DNA from: Daejeonella sp.
GTDB lineage: Bacteria > Bacteroidota > Bacteroidia > Sphingobacteriales > Sphingobacteriaceae
Assembly: GCF_030684675.1 (NCBI RefSeq)
Contig: NZ_JAUXXZ010000063.1
Coordinates: forward strand, 1 to 64,000
Direction of reading: 5' to 3'
DNA length: 64,000 nucleotides
The notes under the pieces are model-generated. The model saw only the letters and a list, made by a program, of their open reading frames with translations, was not told the DNA's origin and did not search any database. How positions within the stretch are numbered: the first letter of the stretch is position 1; each line of letters opens with the position of its first letter. Positions 28,269-38,334 of the stretch are shown piece after piece. The translations under genes were made by a program, and so were the position numbers.

Positions 28269-31200
28269 TTATTTGGCAGCACTCTTTGCTAGCTGTTTAA
28301 CCGCGCTTCCAGTCCCCACCGTTTCCGCATTCGTTTTAAAATAGATCTTCTTAGTCCTCACGATTGGTGCGTTAGTTGTGCTATGCTTAACCACCTGCCA
28401 GCTGTTATTGATTTTTTCTTCCAAACGGCCAACTACCTGGAACCTATAACTTGTATTTGCTTTAAGCGCATTGGTGGTTATGCCGGTTTTTGTAAGCTTG
28501 TACACCCTGGCTCCGAGAGCATCATAGCCTGAAGCAACTAGACCAACCGAATTGGAAACTGCAGAACTGGCCTTTTGAGGAGTTCCCAGCTGGCTGATTG
28601 CAGGCTTATTGTTGGCATTGCTATTCGCGAGGCCTCCTGCATTCGTTGCCGTCAGCTTAGTGCCAGCTACCTGGGTTTGGATTGGGTTACTGGTATTTAG
28701 TGCCATGGCACCTCCTCCGGTAGAATCCTGCGTTAAGGTTGGAGTATAAACAGCGCGGAAGGTTCTTACGTTGATCTGGCCGCTTGACTGCTGTTCCTGA
28801 ATAGCAAATTCCTGATTATCCGGGTAGTTTAATAATACCGAAAAAGATGCAGTTCGCGGCACTCCGGTAGCGCTTCCTGGCGTGACGATGCTATTGATTA
28901 ATGTATAATTTAAGCTCTCTTCTGCATCCTCCTGTGCATAAACTGCATCGGGAACATCAACACTGGTTCCTTCGCACTGTTCACCAGTTTTAAATTCGGC
29001 AGAAAAATTGAAATTTATCAGACCTAAAACCTGGGCATTGCCGCTAACAGATCCTTCGGCATAAAAAGGCTTTGGGAATTCTGCATAAGCATAAGCTCCA
29101 AAACCCAGAGATATCAGATTAACCTCATTATACTCTTGTATATATTTTCCCTGCCAATCATAATAAGCCTTGCCATCCATCTTTGCAAATAATGCGATAC
29201 CAGATTTGATGCGCCATCCATCTCCGAAACCAGGGCAATTCTCATACTGCATCAGGGAAGCATTGATCTCACTTCCAATATTAAAGGAGTATTTAATGCC
29301 TGCAGAATACTTGTTTCCGCTGCTGATTACTTTAGTGTTATTAGCACTTGCAAAAACACCTACGCCAAAAGCAAATCCCTTCGCTGTTTTCGATTCTGAA
29401 CTAACTGCAGTTTCAGAAAATGCAGGAAGTGCTTTTCCGATGCTTGCAAACCCGGCAATTGTAGGCTGCATAAACCCTGAAGGAACCTGGATCTTATTGC
29501 CAAACATTAAATACGAACTAACATTAACCTGGTCAAATAACCTTACCGTGTTCAACGTAGAAGGTAGCCCACAAGTAAATGCCCATTCATTCTTCATCCC
29601 ATCAATATAAAAATGCGCATTAACAGGGCCGGATGGGGTACTAATTGGGTCTTTATTAAAATTGATCAGCAGGTTGGTGCTGAATTTTTTAAGCGGAAAA
29701 TCGTACGCAATGTTTAATGCTCCATTGGCAAAAGCATTCGCTTCCTGCCCGATCTCCGCGCCACAACTAAAGAGCCCATCGATGCTGATGTTGTTCATTC
29801 CTCCGGAAGTATTAAACTGGGCGGCTAACGCTACGCTGCCATTAAACGTTTCTTCTTTAGGCGTGGTGGCTATGATTGCTTTTGCTTTGAACCCCATCTT
29901 CACCGAAATATCCGGCGTAAATACGGCCCCTGCAAACGTACTGGCATTGGCGGTTGCCGGATTAAAAACCGCGGGTACCGTCATGTTCATCCGGCTATAA
30001 ACCCCGGCGCCAAAACCCCTGAATGCCAGACCGGTCATGAATACAATGCCGGGAGGGGGCAAGTTAACCTGTGCTTCTACCTTCCAGTATTTGAAGCCAT
30101 TACCCACATTTCCAGGAATATATTTGGTATTGCCAAATATGGCACCGGCTTGTATAGAAGTATTCAGGGTAGTAAATTTTGCCTGCAGATCTCCTTTGAA
30201 GCCATTACCGTATGCCGGGTGCTGTTTATAAAATTCTACGCTGCCTTTAATAGTTAAAGCCGGCATTGTAGCATTGATATGAATGTTTTCTACTTTAACA
30301 CCCAGATATTTAGGCTTTAGCTGCGTCAAAAAACCGTAATCTGCTTTTACAGCGGCCGTTATGACCCCTGTATTAGCACTTGTTATTGCGGTCGTTGTTT
30401 GAAGCTGCGAAGTGAGCGTATTCAGATTGGCGACACTTGTATTGTTCCCTGATGCTGCAGGAGGTGTGTATTTTGAAGATTCAATGGCACCCGTTAAAGC
30501 AATTTTCGTATCCCCGCTAATTTGTACCGTTGAATTCTCACTTCCAATATTTATTTTGGCTACAAATTCAACTCCTCCTTTAAACAGGTATTGCTTTTCG
30601 CTGCCCGCACCAATAGGCTCTATCTTTGGCTTTACCTCGGTTATGGTGAAGGCAAATCCGGAGAGCTTCTTCTGCGGACTGGCGAAAGACCAGTTTCCGG
30701 TATTTAAGGTGAATGTTTCCTGGCTGTTTTTTGAATAGACCATGCCGAGGTGCTGAAAGTTGGCTGAAAGATCCAGATCGAGAGGAAGACTGCCACCCGG
30801 GTCAATTATTTTTCCTGTAGGATAATGAAGCTTGCCGTTCAAGTCAATTGCCAGATAAATTTCACGCTTGTTAGCAGCCGATTTTGTTAAGATAAGGTTC
30901 AGTGAAGATGTTTGATCGATCTGGACTTTTCCGTCTCCTAAAAATTTAGACGTAATATCCTGTCCGGGATGCAATGCAAAAGTGATGGAAGATTGTGGAT
31001 TTGTCTGGGTAGCTGTACCCGGTAAAAACAGGGCTGAATAATCAATTGCGTTACTGTTGTCGTCGGCGGTACTGAGCGGCAATGTGATCTTGCCTAACAT
31101 TTTAGCCTCGGTTAACACGCTATTATTTAAGCTTACTTTAACCGTATCAATGCTGGCGCCCAGATTACCAATATTAGCTTTGGGATAGGTTAATACATTG

Positions 31201-33248
31201 TTACCGAGAATTTTTCCAGTCACCCCATCCTTATCAATGATTAAATTTTGGGCAATAACCTGCACCTTGTTTGTGGTATCAGCATAGCTCCTTAGCTGAT
31301 CTGGCAGGGTAAGTTTAAAGTCCTTAAGATAAAAACCCGAGAACATAGTATTGGTATTACCTGTATAACCCGTTGGAAACACCATTCCCGTGGCATTGCT
31401 TATGGCCGAATGATCATAAGCGATTAAGCCCGATTCTATCCCTAAACCATTTGAATTTGCGATGGAGCAGGCAGGTAAATTTCCCTGAAGCACAAAGTCG
31501 TCCCAGTTTACAATCTCAAGCTGGAAATTCATATCGACGTTTGTTTTGGCTGGATCAACGGGCACAAGCCATTCTTTTGGTAAAGCTACATTTGCATCAA
31601 GATTGTATTTCCAGTACTCATTGTTGGCTGCACTGAACACAAGCCCGTTCCCAATATGTCCGGCACCCTCCTTATTAAAAGTCAGTTTTAAACTTTCGGT
31701 TCCGGAATTGGCGTATAAAAAGGTGATGGGCTCCAGTAATTTAATCGATCCACTTATCCCGCTAAGACCACTCTTGGTAAACTCAATACCTTTTCCCTGG
31801 AAAGCAATAACGTCTGTCCCGTTATTAAAAGCGTCATTAAAAATTCCCTTCGTAGTAAATGATGCAATTGCTTCAAATTCAGCGTGGTCTGGCTTAAAAA
31901 TCATTTCTGTGAATCCGATGGCCGTATTTTCATCGTTATCCTTGAAATAGCCCAGGGGCATGTTCAAGGGGACAACTGTGAGTAATGTATTAACCTGGTC
32001 GGAAACCGGAACCAAAGGCTTCAGGATTTTATTCCCCTGGATCCCGTCACTGATATTTTTTATTTTATTTACAGACCATGCACCAGCGCTTGTATTATTT
32101 AGCACATTTACCGCCCATTGTGTAGGGTACACCTGGCTGGCATCTGTTTGGGTGTATATCGCACCCGTACACAATTGATTATCTCCATTAACCTTGATAT
32201 CTTTAAATTTTACGTTCAGTACCCCCAGCCATTTTACATACACTGTTCCATTTCCGCTTAATGCATTATTCGTTCCGGTAGGAACCGTGCTGAGCTTCAT
32301 GATAAAATCATCGGATAAGCCAATCTCATCTCCTATGACAAAAGCCTTCGTTGATGTTGTGGTACAAGAAGTGGAGTTTGATGCTGTTACCGGAGGAGTT
32401 GGAGGTTCCGACTTAAAGGTTGTTGGTGCACTCGTTCCATTAGTTCCGCCTATCGGATTACCATCGCTGTTAAGCGCCTGAACAGTCCAGATAAACTCAC
32501 AGCGGTAAGGCGGTAAGCAGGGCGGGGATACCAGATTTGTGATTACAGTCTGGGTAACGGCATTAACATCTTTGGTGATCAGGGCTTGATTTGCGGTCAT
32601 AGCCTGTGTTCCGCTTTGCCCTGTGAGGAGTTGCCATATTTTCAAACGGTACTTAACTGGCGTATTCGGTGCAGGTATAACAGGTGTCCACTGGAATACA
32701 ATAGGTACAGATAAAGCGGCATCTGTAAATATTTTAGCATTAAAAGGAGCAATATTCTGAGGTGCCTGATAAACCGTTTGACCGGTTGAGGGAATAGAAA
32801 ATGCCTTTGTTTTTTCGTCACTAACCGGAATTATAGCCCCGTTTTTGGTTCCGAAGAACTGCACGCTGAGTTCATAATTACCTGGTAACAATGTGCACGA
32901 CTGGCCAAAGAATGAAACTGCCTGGTTACCGCTCCAGACTTTTGTTATTGTATTAAAATTAGCGGTCGCGGCGTTTGCGCTGGTGAAAGAACCGCAGACC
33001 TTTACGCCCCCTTTTTTGATGATCAGCAATAATTTACTGTCCTCTGCCGCAGCAACTACACGGCCATTATCCATTTTTGCCGTTGCGGTGATCGTTAATA
33101 ACGAAGTTCCGCCTCCCCAGTTAGCTGTATTGGGGCTCGGACTGGCAGGCAAAGAAATGTTTATACTGGTAATGGGATGTGTTTGAGCAAATGCCTGAAT
33201 TGTCAGCAGGGAAAATATAATTGTAAGGAATTTTACCATCTCTGTCAA
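28269..33248 (-). CDS. giant secreted surface protein (1659 aa), first gene of the surface operon
   Basis: 1659 residues with a signal peptide to about 21 (QAFAQ). The head (about 22-290) has two beta-sandwich modules homologous in layout to the 300-residue operon partner. A long beta-rich body (about 300-1300) has many short Gly/Asn-rich strands and resembles beta-helix or adhesin-like architecture. It is followed by a region rich in barrel-like aromatic strands (about 1150-1470) and a C-terminal sandwich (about 1500-1640). I find no catalytic motif, CHU_C or type A sorting tail. Cysteines are few (e.g. PPCLPPYRCEF). No known family recognised. It starts 150 bp after the kinase gene on the same strand, so the kinase-regulator pair probably controls it. 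Confidence 0.85.
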   Translation of the reverse strand: MTEMVKFLTIIFSLLTIQAFAQTHPITSINISLPASPSPNTANWGGGTSLLTITATAKMDNGRVVAAAEDSKLLLIIKKGGVKVCGSFTSANAATANFNTITKVWSGNQAVSFFGQSCTLLPGNYELSVQFFGTKNGAIIPVSDEKTKAFSIPSTGQTVYQAPQNIAPFNAKIFTDAALSVPIVFQWTPVIPAPNTPVKYRLKIWQLLTGQSGTQAMTANQALITKDVNAVTQTVITNLVSPPCLPPYRCEFIWTVQALNSDGNPIGGTNGTSAPTTFKSEPPTPPVTASNSTSCTTTSTKAFVIGDEIGLSDDFIMKLSTVPTGTNNALSGNGTVYVKWLGVLNVKFKDIKVNGDNQLCTGAIYTQTDASQVYPTQWAVNVLNNTSAGAWSVNKIKNISDGIQGNKILKPLVPVSDQVNTLLTVVPLNMPLGYFKDNDENTAIGFTEMIFKPDHAEFEAIASFTTKGIFNDAFNNGTDVIAFQGKGIEFTKSGLSGISGSIKLLEPITFLYANSGTESLKLTFNKEGAGHIGNGLVFSAANNEYWKYNLDANVALPKEWLVPVDPAKTNVDMNFQLEIVNWDDFVLQGNLPACSIANSNGLGIESGLIAYDHSAISNATGMVFPTGYTGNTNTMFSGFYLKDFKLTLPDQLRSYADTTNKVQVIAQNLIIDKDGVTGKILGNNVLTYPKANIGNLGASIDTVKVSLNNSVLTEAKMLGKITLPLSTADDNSNAIDYSALFLPGTATQTNPQSSITFALHPGQDITSKFLGDGKVQIDQTSSLNLILTKSAANKREIYLAIDLNGKLHYPTGKIIDPGGSLPLDLDLSANFQHLGMVYSKNSQETFTLNTGNWSFASPQKKLSGFAFTITEVKPKIEPIGAGSEKQYLFKGGVEFVAKINIGSENSTVQISGDTKIALTGAIESSKYTPPAASGNNTSVANLNTLTSQLQTTTAITSANTGVITAAVKADYGFLTQLKPKYLGVKVENIHINATMPALTIKGSVEFYKQHPAYGNGFKGDLQAKFTTLNTSIQAGAIFGNTKYIPGNVGNGFKYWKVEAQVNLPPPGIVFMTGLAFRGFGAGVYSRMNMTVPAVFNPATANASTFAGAVFTPDISVKMGFKAKAIIATTPKEETFNGSVALAAQFNTSGGMNNISIDGLFSCGAEIGQEANAFANGALNIAYDFPLKKFSTNLLINFNKDPISTPSGPVNAHFYIDGMKNEWAFTCGLPSTLNTVRLFDQVNVSSYLMFGNKIQVPSGFMQPTIAGFASIGKALPAFSETAVSSESKTAKGFAFGVGVFASANNTKVISSGNKYSAGIKYSFNIGSEINASLMQYENCPGFGDGWRIKSGIALFAKMDGKAYYDWQGKYIQEYNEVNLISLGFGAYAYAEFPKPFYAEGSVSGNAQVLGLINFNFSAEFKTGEQCEGTSVDVPDAVYAQEDAEESLNYTLINSIVTPGSATGVPRTASFSVLLNYPDNQEFAIQEQQSSGQINVRTFRAVYTPTLTQDSTGGGAMALNTSNPIQTQVAGTKLTATNAGGLANSNANNKPAISQLGTPQKASSAVSNSVGLVASGYDALGARVYKLTKTGITTNALKANTSYRFQVVGRLEEKINNSWQVVKHSTTNAPIVRTKKIYFKTNAETVGTGSAVKQLAKSAAK

Positions 33249-33397
33249 TCTAAATTAGAATTATATAGAAAGAGGATTAAAAGCCTTGAAGACCAAATCC
33301 CAGGTTAATTTAAATGCTATTAATCACCAGGGCAAGACTCATCGCCTGACAGGCATTAACCATTGTGTGTGTGACAGTTATGAATGAGTGAGCGGTA

Positions 33398-36376
33398 TTA
33401 TTTCTGCTGCGCCTTTAGCCAGGCCAGGTGCAGCCCGGCGGGAATAAAGAGGCAGATTTTATTTCCGGGATTTTTTTCACTGGCAAATGCAGGCGACATC
33501 GAAATGGTAATGGCTTGCGAGCCAAAGTGGCTGAGTGCCGCAATTCGCTTTTTGATCAGTTCCATGCCCCGGCTTCTATGCCCGCTATCTTCTTTCAGGG
33601 CCAGACTGTTGGCTAAGCCGATTCCGTTATCTATGATGATGATCAGTAAATTTCCATCCTGTTGCTTCAAATCAATAAGCAATTCTCCGTCTATTGCCGA
33701 AGGCATAAGTCCATGCAGTAATGCATTCTCTAAAAGAGGCTGCAGGATCATTGTCGGAATCATCCAATCTTCCGGTTCTAAGTTTTCATCAATCATTATC
33801 TGATATGAAAACCGGTCATTAAAACGCATTTGCTCTAAACGCAGGTATATTTTTATATTTTCTATTTCCTGTTCCAGCGGGATAAACGATTGCTGGGCTG
33901 CTTCAAAGTTCTTCCGGATGAGGGAAGCAAAATCACTGAGATAGCGGTTGGCATTTTGCCTATCTTGTACATTAATATAATGCTGAATACTGTTAAGGGC
34001 ATTGAACATAAAATGAGGATTCATTAAGGAGGTAAAAGCCTGTTGCTCCAGCGATGCGGTCTGTACCCCCGCAATTTCCTTCACCAATTTCGCTTCTTTC
34101 CTTCTTTTCTGGCGCCGGTTCACCAGGTAGAAAATTATTAATTGCATTACGGAAGCTATAATCAACCAAAACCATATTGCCTTCCAAAAGGGTGTGGCAA
34201 TGTCAAATTGTATGGTGAGTGTTCTGGGGCTGATGTTCCCGTTTACATCTAACGCTCTAACCTGGATAACATGAGCGCCATTGTTCAGCTGAACGGTCAG
34301 CGTATTTTCATCTAAATTCGTCCAGTTTTCATTTTTATCCAGGGTGTACTGCAGGTTCTTAAAGTGACCGCTTAACTCGATACCGGCAAACTGCATTTGT
34401 ATATTTTGCTGCTGATAGCCAAGTTTATATCGGGCAGACAGGATAGTATCCCGCTGATTAATAGTGATGCGAATCAATTTTACCGGTATATTAAATTTGG
34501 GAATAGAAATATTGGCGGGTATTACAGAAATACCCTTACCGGTAGCAGCGTAAATGGTATCCTTTTGATACAGCATTTCATTAATCGAATTATGGCTTAA
34601 TCCGTCATTAACAGAGAGATTCTGAATGGAATAACTGATATTTCTGCCTTGTAATTTATAAGTAATGACACTGATGCCCTGGTTGGTTCCAAGCCATATC
34701 TTTCCGGGTCCTGCCGCGCTTATACTCAGCAAAGAGTTACTGATGATACCATCCTTTGCTGTAATATTTAACAATACCTTATCGTTCTTAACGATAACTA
34801 AGCCATTACTGGAAGTGGCAACCCATACCAGCTTATCGCGTGTTGCGCAAAGTGCTGTAATTCTATGGCTAAGCAAGGAGTTGCTTTGAGTTAGAGATGA
34901 AGAAACGTTCCTGTCATAATCATGCTTATATAAGCCATCTGTAGAACCATAATAGATAATCCCATCTGTTGTTCTCGTAAATGCCACGATCCTTTTATAG
35001 ATACTACCCAGACGACTAACCTTTTCTGTCCGTGAGTTAAGCTGGTTTAAGCCCGAGGTCAACCCAAAAATGATGATGCTATCATTATAACTCATGGCTG
35101 TTTTTGCAGGATAACTTGATTGGTTTATTGGATTGACCAACTTCCTGGTATAATTCACATATATGCCTCCCTCAGAAAAAGTAAAGACTTTGTTTTGCGA
35201 AATCAATATTTTTTTTTGCCTGAAATCTTTGCTTTGCGAGGGTATGCGGTGGATTTTACTTGTCCTTCCGTCTGTTTCAACTACCTCACCGTAGGAATTC
35301 CCCGCCAGCAAGCTTCCATCCCGTTTGCGGGCAATACTTAAAAGAACTGTTCCCTGTAAATCAGGGGGCATTTCCATTGTTGTAAATTGGCTATTCTTAT
35401 ACAGAATTAATCCTTTATCAACGGTGCTTGCCCAAACGTTTCCCTTACTGTCGTTAAACATGGAGTTGGGCAAATAGTTGCCGCTTATAACTAGCAGCTG
35501 TTGCAGTGTTTTTTTATCAAAAACATAGATTTTACCAGAGTTTCCCAACAAATACACATAGGTTTGAGTAAATCCAGAGACGAAAAAACGTTCGGGAATC
35601 TTAAGTGAATCCATTTTAAAACGAAGAGGATTTACTTTAAAATCACTGTAAATCAAGCATTTGCTCAGAGATGGATAGAAAATATATAATTTTCCATCGT
35701 CAACGGAGGGTTTTATATTTCGGGCGGAAAGGTCGTTTCGGCTCGTAGTTGTTATCACGAGACTATCAATAAACGCTGTACCCTTTGTTTGGTAGATCTT
35801 TGTTTGAAACAAGTTTAACACAGGATCAAGCTTGTTTCCTGTCCATCTCAATAGGGTTCCATCCTTGTTTTCCTTAAAAAGAAAATTACCAATCTTTAAA
35901 GTAGGGTATTCAATTAGTTTATTGTTACGGAAAATAAAAGATCCCCGTTCATTCACATATAATACGCCGCCTTCCTTCAGCGGATAAGAATACATATTGC
36001 TTGTACCCTCGCTTACTTTTGCCAGGCTGCTGTTTTCCCTTGCGTTTATGAACCTGTTTTGCACCTCGTCAAAATACGCCGGACCCTGTTTAAAACAGTT
36101 CACCCAGATCCGTCCGCTATTTTCTTTCATAACTTCCAGCACATCGTTATCGGGCAAACCCTGCAGGGTAGTAAATACCTGGAAACGTTTCCCGTCAAAC
36201 CTTGCAATTCCGGCATCAGTGGCTACCCATAAAAATCCTGAGTTGTCTTCAATACATTTGTATACATTATTGCTCGGCAGGCCATCACTTACGGTAAAAG
36301 CAGTATATTTTGATTGCTGTGCATGACAGGTAAGGCTTATAAAAAAAATTAGCAAAAGAAAAGCCACAAAACGCAT
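33398..36376 (-). CDS. Reg_prop/Y_Y_Y sensor histidine kinase (LytS-type)
   Basis: 992 residues from ATG 36376, which begins the signal/anchor (MRFVAFLLLIFF to CHAQ). A periplasmic two-component-regulator beta-propeller (Reg_prop repeats such as DNSGFLWVATDAGIARFDG, about 25-640) leads to a Y_Y_Y domain (about 650-735), one membrane helix (about 740-762), then a LytS-type kinase. The phosphorylated His is in MNPHFMFNALNSIQHY, and the ATPase N and G boxes are LQPLLENALLHG and IIDNGIGL. It should signal a periplasmic ligand to the LytTR regulator encoded just upstream. The frame stays open a further 18 codons upstream, overlapping that regulator gene's end. Confidence 0.92.
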   Translation of the reverse strand: MRFVAFLLLIFFISLTCHAQQSKYTAFTVSDGLPSNNVYKCIEDNSGFLWVATDAGIARFDGKRFQVFTTLQGLPDNDVLEVMKENSGRIWVNCFKQGPAYFDEVQNRFINARENSSLAKVSEGTSNMYSYPLKEGGVLYVNERGSFIFRNNKLIEYPTLKIGNFLFKENKDGTLLRWTGNKLDPVLNLFQTKIYQTKGTAFIDSLVITTTSRNDLSARNIKPSVDDGKLYIFYPSLSKCLIYSDFKVNPLRFKMDSLKIPERFFVSGFTQTYVYLLGNSGKIYVFDKKTLQQLLVISGNYLPNSMFNDSKGNVWASTVDKGLILYKNSQFTTMEMPPDLQGTVLLSIARKRDGSLLAGNSYGEVVETDGRTSKIHRIPSQSKDFRQKKILISQNKVFTFSEGGIYVNYTRKLVNPINQSSYPAKTAMSYNDSIIIFGLTSGLNQLNSRTEKVSRLGSIYKRIVAFTRTTDGIIYYGSTDGLYKHDYDRNVSSSLTQSNSLLSHRITALCATRDKLVWVATSSNGLVIVKNDKVLLNITAKDGIISNSLLSISAAGPGKIWLGTNQGISVITYKLQGRNISYSIQNLSVNDGLSHNSINEMLYQKDTIYAATGKGISVIPANISIPKFNIPVKLIRITINQRDTILSARYKLGYQQQNIQMQFAGIELSGHFKNLQYTLDKNENWTNLDENTLTVQLNNGAHVIQVRALDVNGNISPRTLTIQFDIATPFWKAIWFWLIIASVMQLIIFYLVNRRQKRRKEAKLVKEIAGVQTASLEQQAFTSLMNPHFMFNALNSIQHYINVQDRQNANRYLSDFASLIRKNFEAAQQSFIPLEQEIENIKIYLRLEQMRFNDRFSYQIMIDENLEPEDWMIPTMILQPLLENALLHGLMPSAIDGELLIDLKQQDGNLLIIIIDNGIGLANSLALKEDSGHRSRGMELIKKRIAALSHFGSQAITISMSPAFASEKNPGNKICLFIPAGLHLAWLKAQQK

Positions 36377-36413
36377 ACAAACGATTATTATACAGAGAAT
36401 TGTATAGAAGGTA

Positions 36414-37196
36414 CTATTTATTTTTGCCAAACATCAAACTGGCCATTTTCATTTTGTCGAGAAAGATGTCCAACTGCCTCCGGCTGATGCTCCACTGGTT
36501 TCCATCGCTCATTTTGACAATGCCACCATCAATTGTGCTGTATTCCTTAATATACCTGAGATTGACAATATAAGATTTATGGATCCTTGCAAACTGCTTC
36601 GTATCCAGCAACTCTTCAAAATCTTTCAGTGTTTTACTGATCACCAGTTTCTGCATATCCTTCATATGAATAATGGTATAGTTGCTGTCAGCCTGAAGGG
36701 ATACCATATCATCAACCTCAATAAAGCTAATGCTTCCTAGTTGCGGCAATGCGATTTTTTGGGGTGGCATTTTTTTATTAACTGTTTCCAGAAGATGCTG
36801 AAGTAAAGCATGATTCTGTTCCAATGCAGCCGGGTTGTTTAGTGACCTTTTTACTTTTTCTACTGCTTTTTGAAGCTCATCAATATTAACAGGCTTTAAA
36901 ATATAATCAACAGCGCTGGCCTTAATAGCCTGCAGTGCATATTCATTGTGTGCGGTTACAAAAACTACTTTAAAATTTTGAAAGCTAAGGCTTTTTAGAA
37001 ATTGAAATCCATCCTCAACCGGCATATTAATATCCAGGAAGATCACATCTGCATGATAAGTCTGTAACCATTCCCGTGCCTCTCTGGCATTCTGTGCTTT
37101 ACCGGCAACTTCTATCCCCTCACAGTCATGATGCAAAAGGAATTCCAGGCTTGTCAGGTTATTCACTTCATCATCAACTAACAATGCTTTCATCAT
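36414..37196 (-). CDS. LytTR-family response regulator
   Basis: 260 residues: a receiver domain at 1-120 with acidic pair LLVDDEVN, acceptor Asp in DVIFLDINMP (about 55), Thr in FVTAHN and Lys in YILKPVN; a linker; and a LytTR DNA-binding domain (about 160-255) with SISFIEVDDMVSLQADSNYT, ARIHKSYIVNLRYIKEY and ISRRQLDIFLDKMK. It is the first gene of the regulator-kinase pair; the kinase start lies 37 bp beyond its stop. The five surface genes downstream on the same strand are its most likely targets. Confidence 0.93.
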   Translation of the reverse strand: MMKALLVDDEVNNLTSLEFLLHHDCEGIEVAGKAQNAREAREWLQTYHADVIFLDINMPVEDGFQFLKSLSFQNFKVVFVTAHNEYALQAIKASAVDYILKPVNIDELQKAVEKVKRSLNNPAALEQNHALLQHLLETVNKKMPPQKIALPQLGSISFIEVDDMVSLQADSNYTIIHMKDMQKLVISKTLKDFEELLDTKQFARIHKSYIVNLRYIKEYSTIDGGIVKMSDGNQWSISRRQLDIFLDKMKMASLMFGKNK

Positions 37197-37382
37197 GCCT
37201 GAGAAATTTAAATTTAAAGGTAATCATTGTACTGGCGATTTATTGAACCGTTGTGCAAGTGCAGATTGTGACTGAGTGTAAGATAAAATGATTGAGCGAA
37301 CGGTAAGAAGATCTAAGATAATGACAGCCACCAAAATGCCACTAACAGAATGGTTTTATTGAGATGATGCTATGTTCTTGTT

Positions 37383-37949
37383 CTTACTCATCCATCCATT
37401 GAACTCCTCTATTTGCTTGATTTTTCTGGGGACTATCTTACCTCACAGCTGCTTACAACACATCCTGAGCGGTTCCTTACGGTCACCCAGGGAGGATCAG
37501 CAGGTCGTTTCCGCTGGACTGCACACGATGAAGATAGTTATGAGCAGCAGGCCCTGGAAATAGAACGCTTAGGTTTTAGTCCATCGCTGGAACTCTTTCT
37601 TGCAGCACGCAATACACCGAAACTGACTGAAGAAGAAATCAAGATTCGATCGGAGAAGGCCCTGGCTAACCCTAATCAGGATCGCTTCGCCCGAGCCGTT
37701 ATGATACGCTCGTACCGCGAACAAACCATTACCCCCTGCACAGTTGCTGCGGTTGGAGTGCCCACTTTAGGCATTGTTGGAAGCGCCGATCCCCTCCTGT
37801 CAGAACTTCGGGACTTATAAAAGCTAAGGCCAGATATGAAGCTCGTAGTGATTAATGAAGCTACACATGAAAGTGCCATACTACGGCCCGAATTTATTGT
37901 AGCGATTCGTGAGTTCCTCGCTTCTAATCGCCAAACTCCTTTGCGATGA
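37383..37949 (+). pseudogene. decayed alpha/beta hydrolase with in-frame stop and lost N-terminus
   Basis: The frame resumes an alpha/beta-hydrolase fold at a degenerate nucleophile elbow (LLDFSGDYLTSQLL in place of GxSxGG) and continues through TTHPERFLTVTQGGSAGRF and GVPTLGIVGSADPLLSEL. A TAA at 37818-37820 interrupts it. In the same frame the true C-terminus follows, RPDMKLVVINEATHESA with the catalytic His, then EFIVAIREFLASNRQ and a stop at 37947-37949. The N-terminal about 100 residues and the elbow Ser context are gone. A related tail lies on the minus strand at 57146-57640. Confidence 0.8.
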
Positions 37950-37974
37950 ATTCAGATTGAAAATGAGAAAGAAA

Positions 37975-38006
37975 ACCATTGCCAAGCTGAAGTTTGAAGC
38001 AATGGT
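37975..38006 (+). terminator. terminator-like hairpin after the hydrolase pseudogene
   Basis: ACCATTGC pairs with GCAATGGT across a 16-base loop, with CTTATTTT following. The next 330 bp to 38335 hold no gene I can support. Confidence 0.55.
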
Positions 38007-38334
38007 CTTATTTTCCAATACAGAAAGTAAAAACTATTGGTTATCAAGCACTTAACCAATTAAGTAGAAAATTTCAAAAAATATTAGTCGGGCATCGAAC
38101 CGGATTAACCGCCTAAAACCGTTTAGAAATAGTACAAAGCCTGATTAAGCTAATACATCTTATACTCAACTTCGGCATTATATATCCTTAGTTATTATTC
38201 AAGTACTATTATATTTATGTTTAAGGAATTCTCATTCGTACATTGTAAGATAAATGATCTATTCTACATTCTCGATACTATATGTGAAATTATTATAGAC
38301 AAATAATGGTTAATAAAATTATTCTACTACTGTA

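Noticed and set aside
36377-36430. Upstream extension of the histidine kinase frame into the regulator gene
   Set aside because: The signal peptide begins at ATG 36376; the extension uses a TTG and overlaps the regulator's last codons.
38085-38103. Sequence resembling a tRNA T-arm (minus strand GGTTCGATGCCCG)
   Set aside because: The T-stem does not pair properly and no anticodon or acceptor arms are present nearby.
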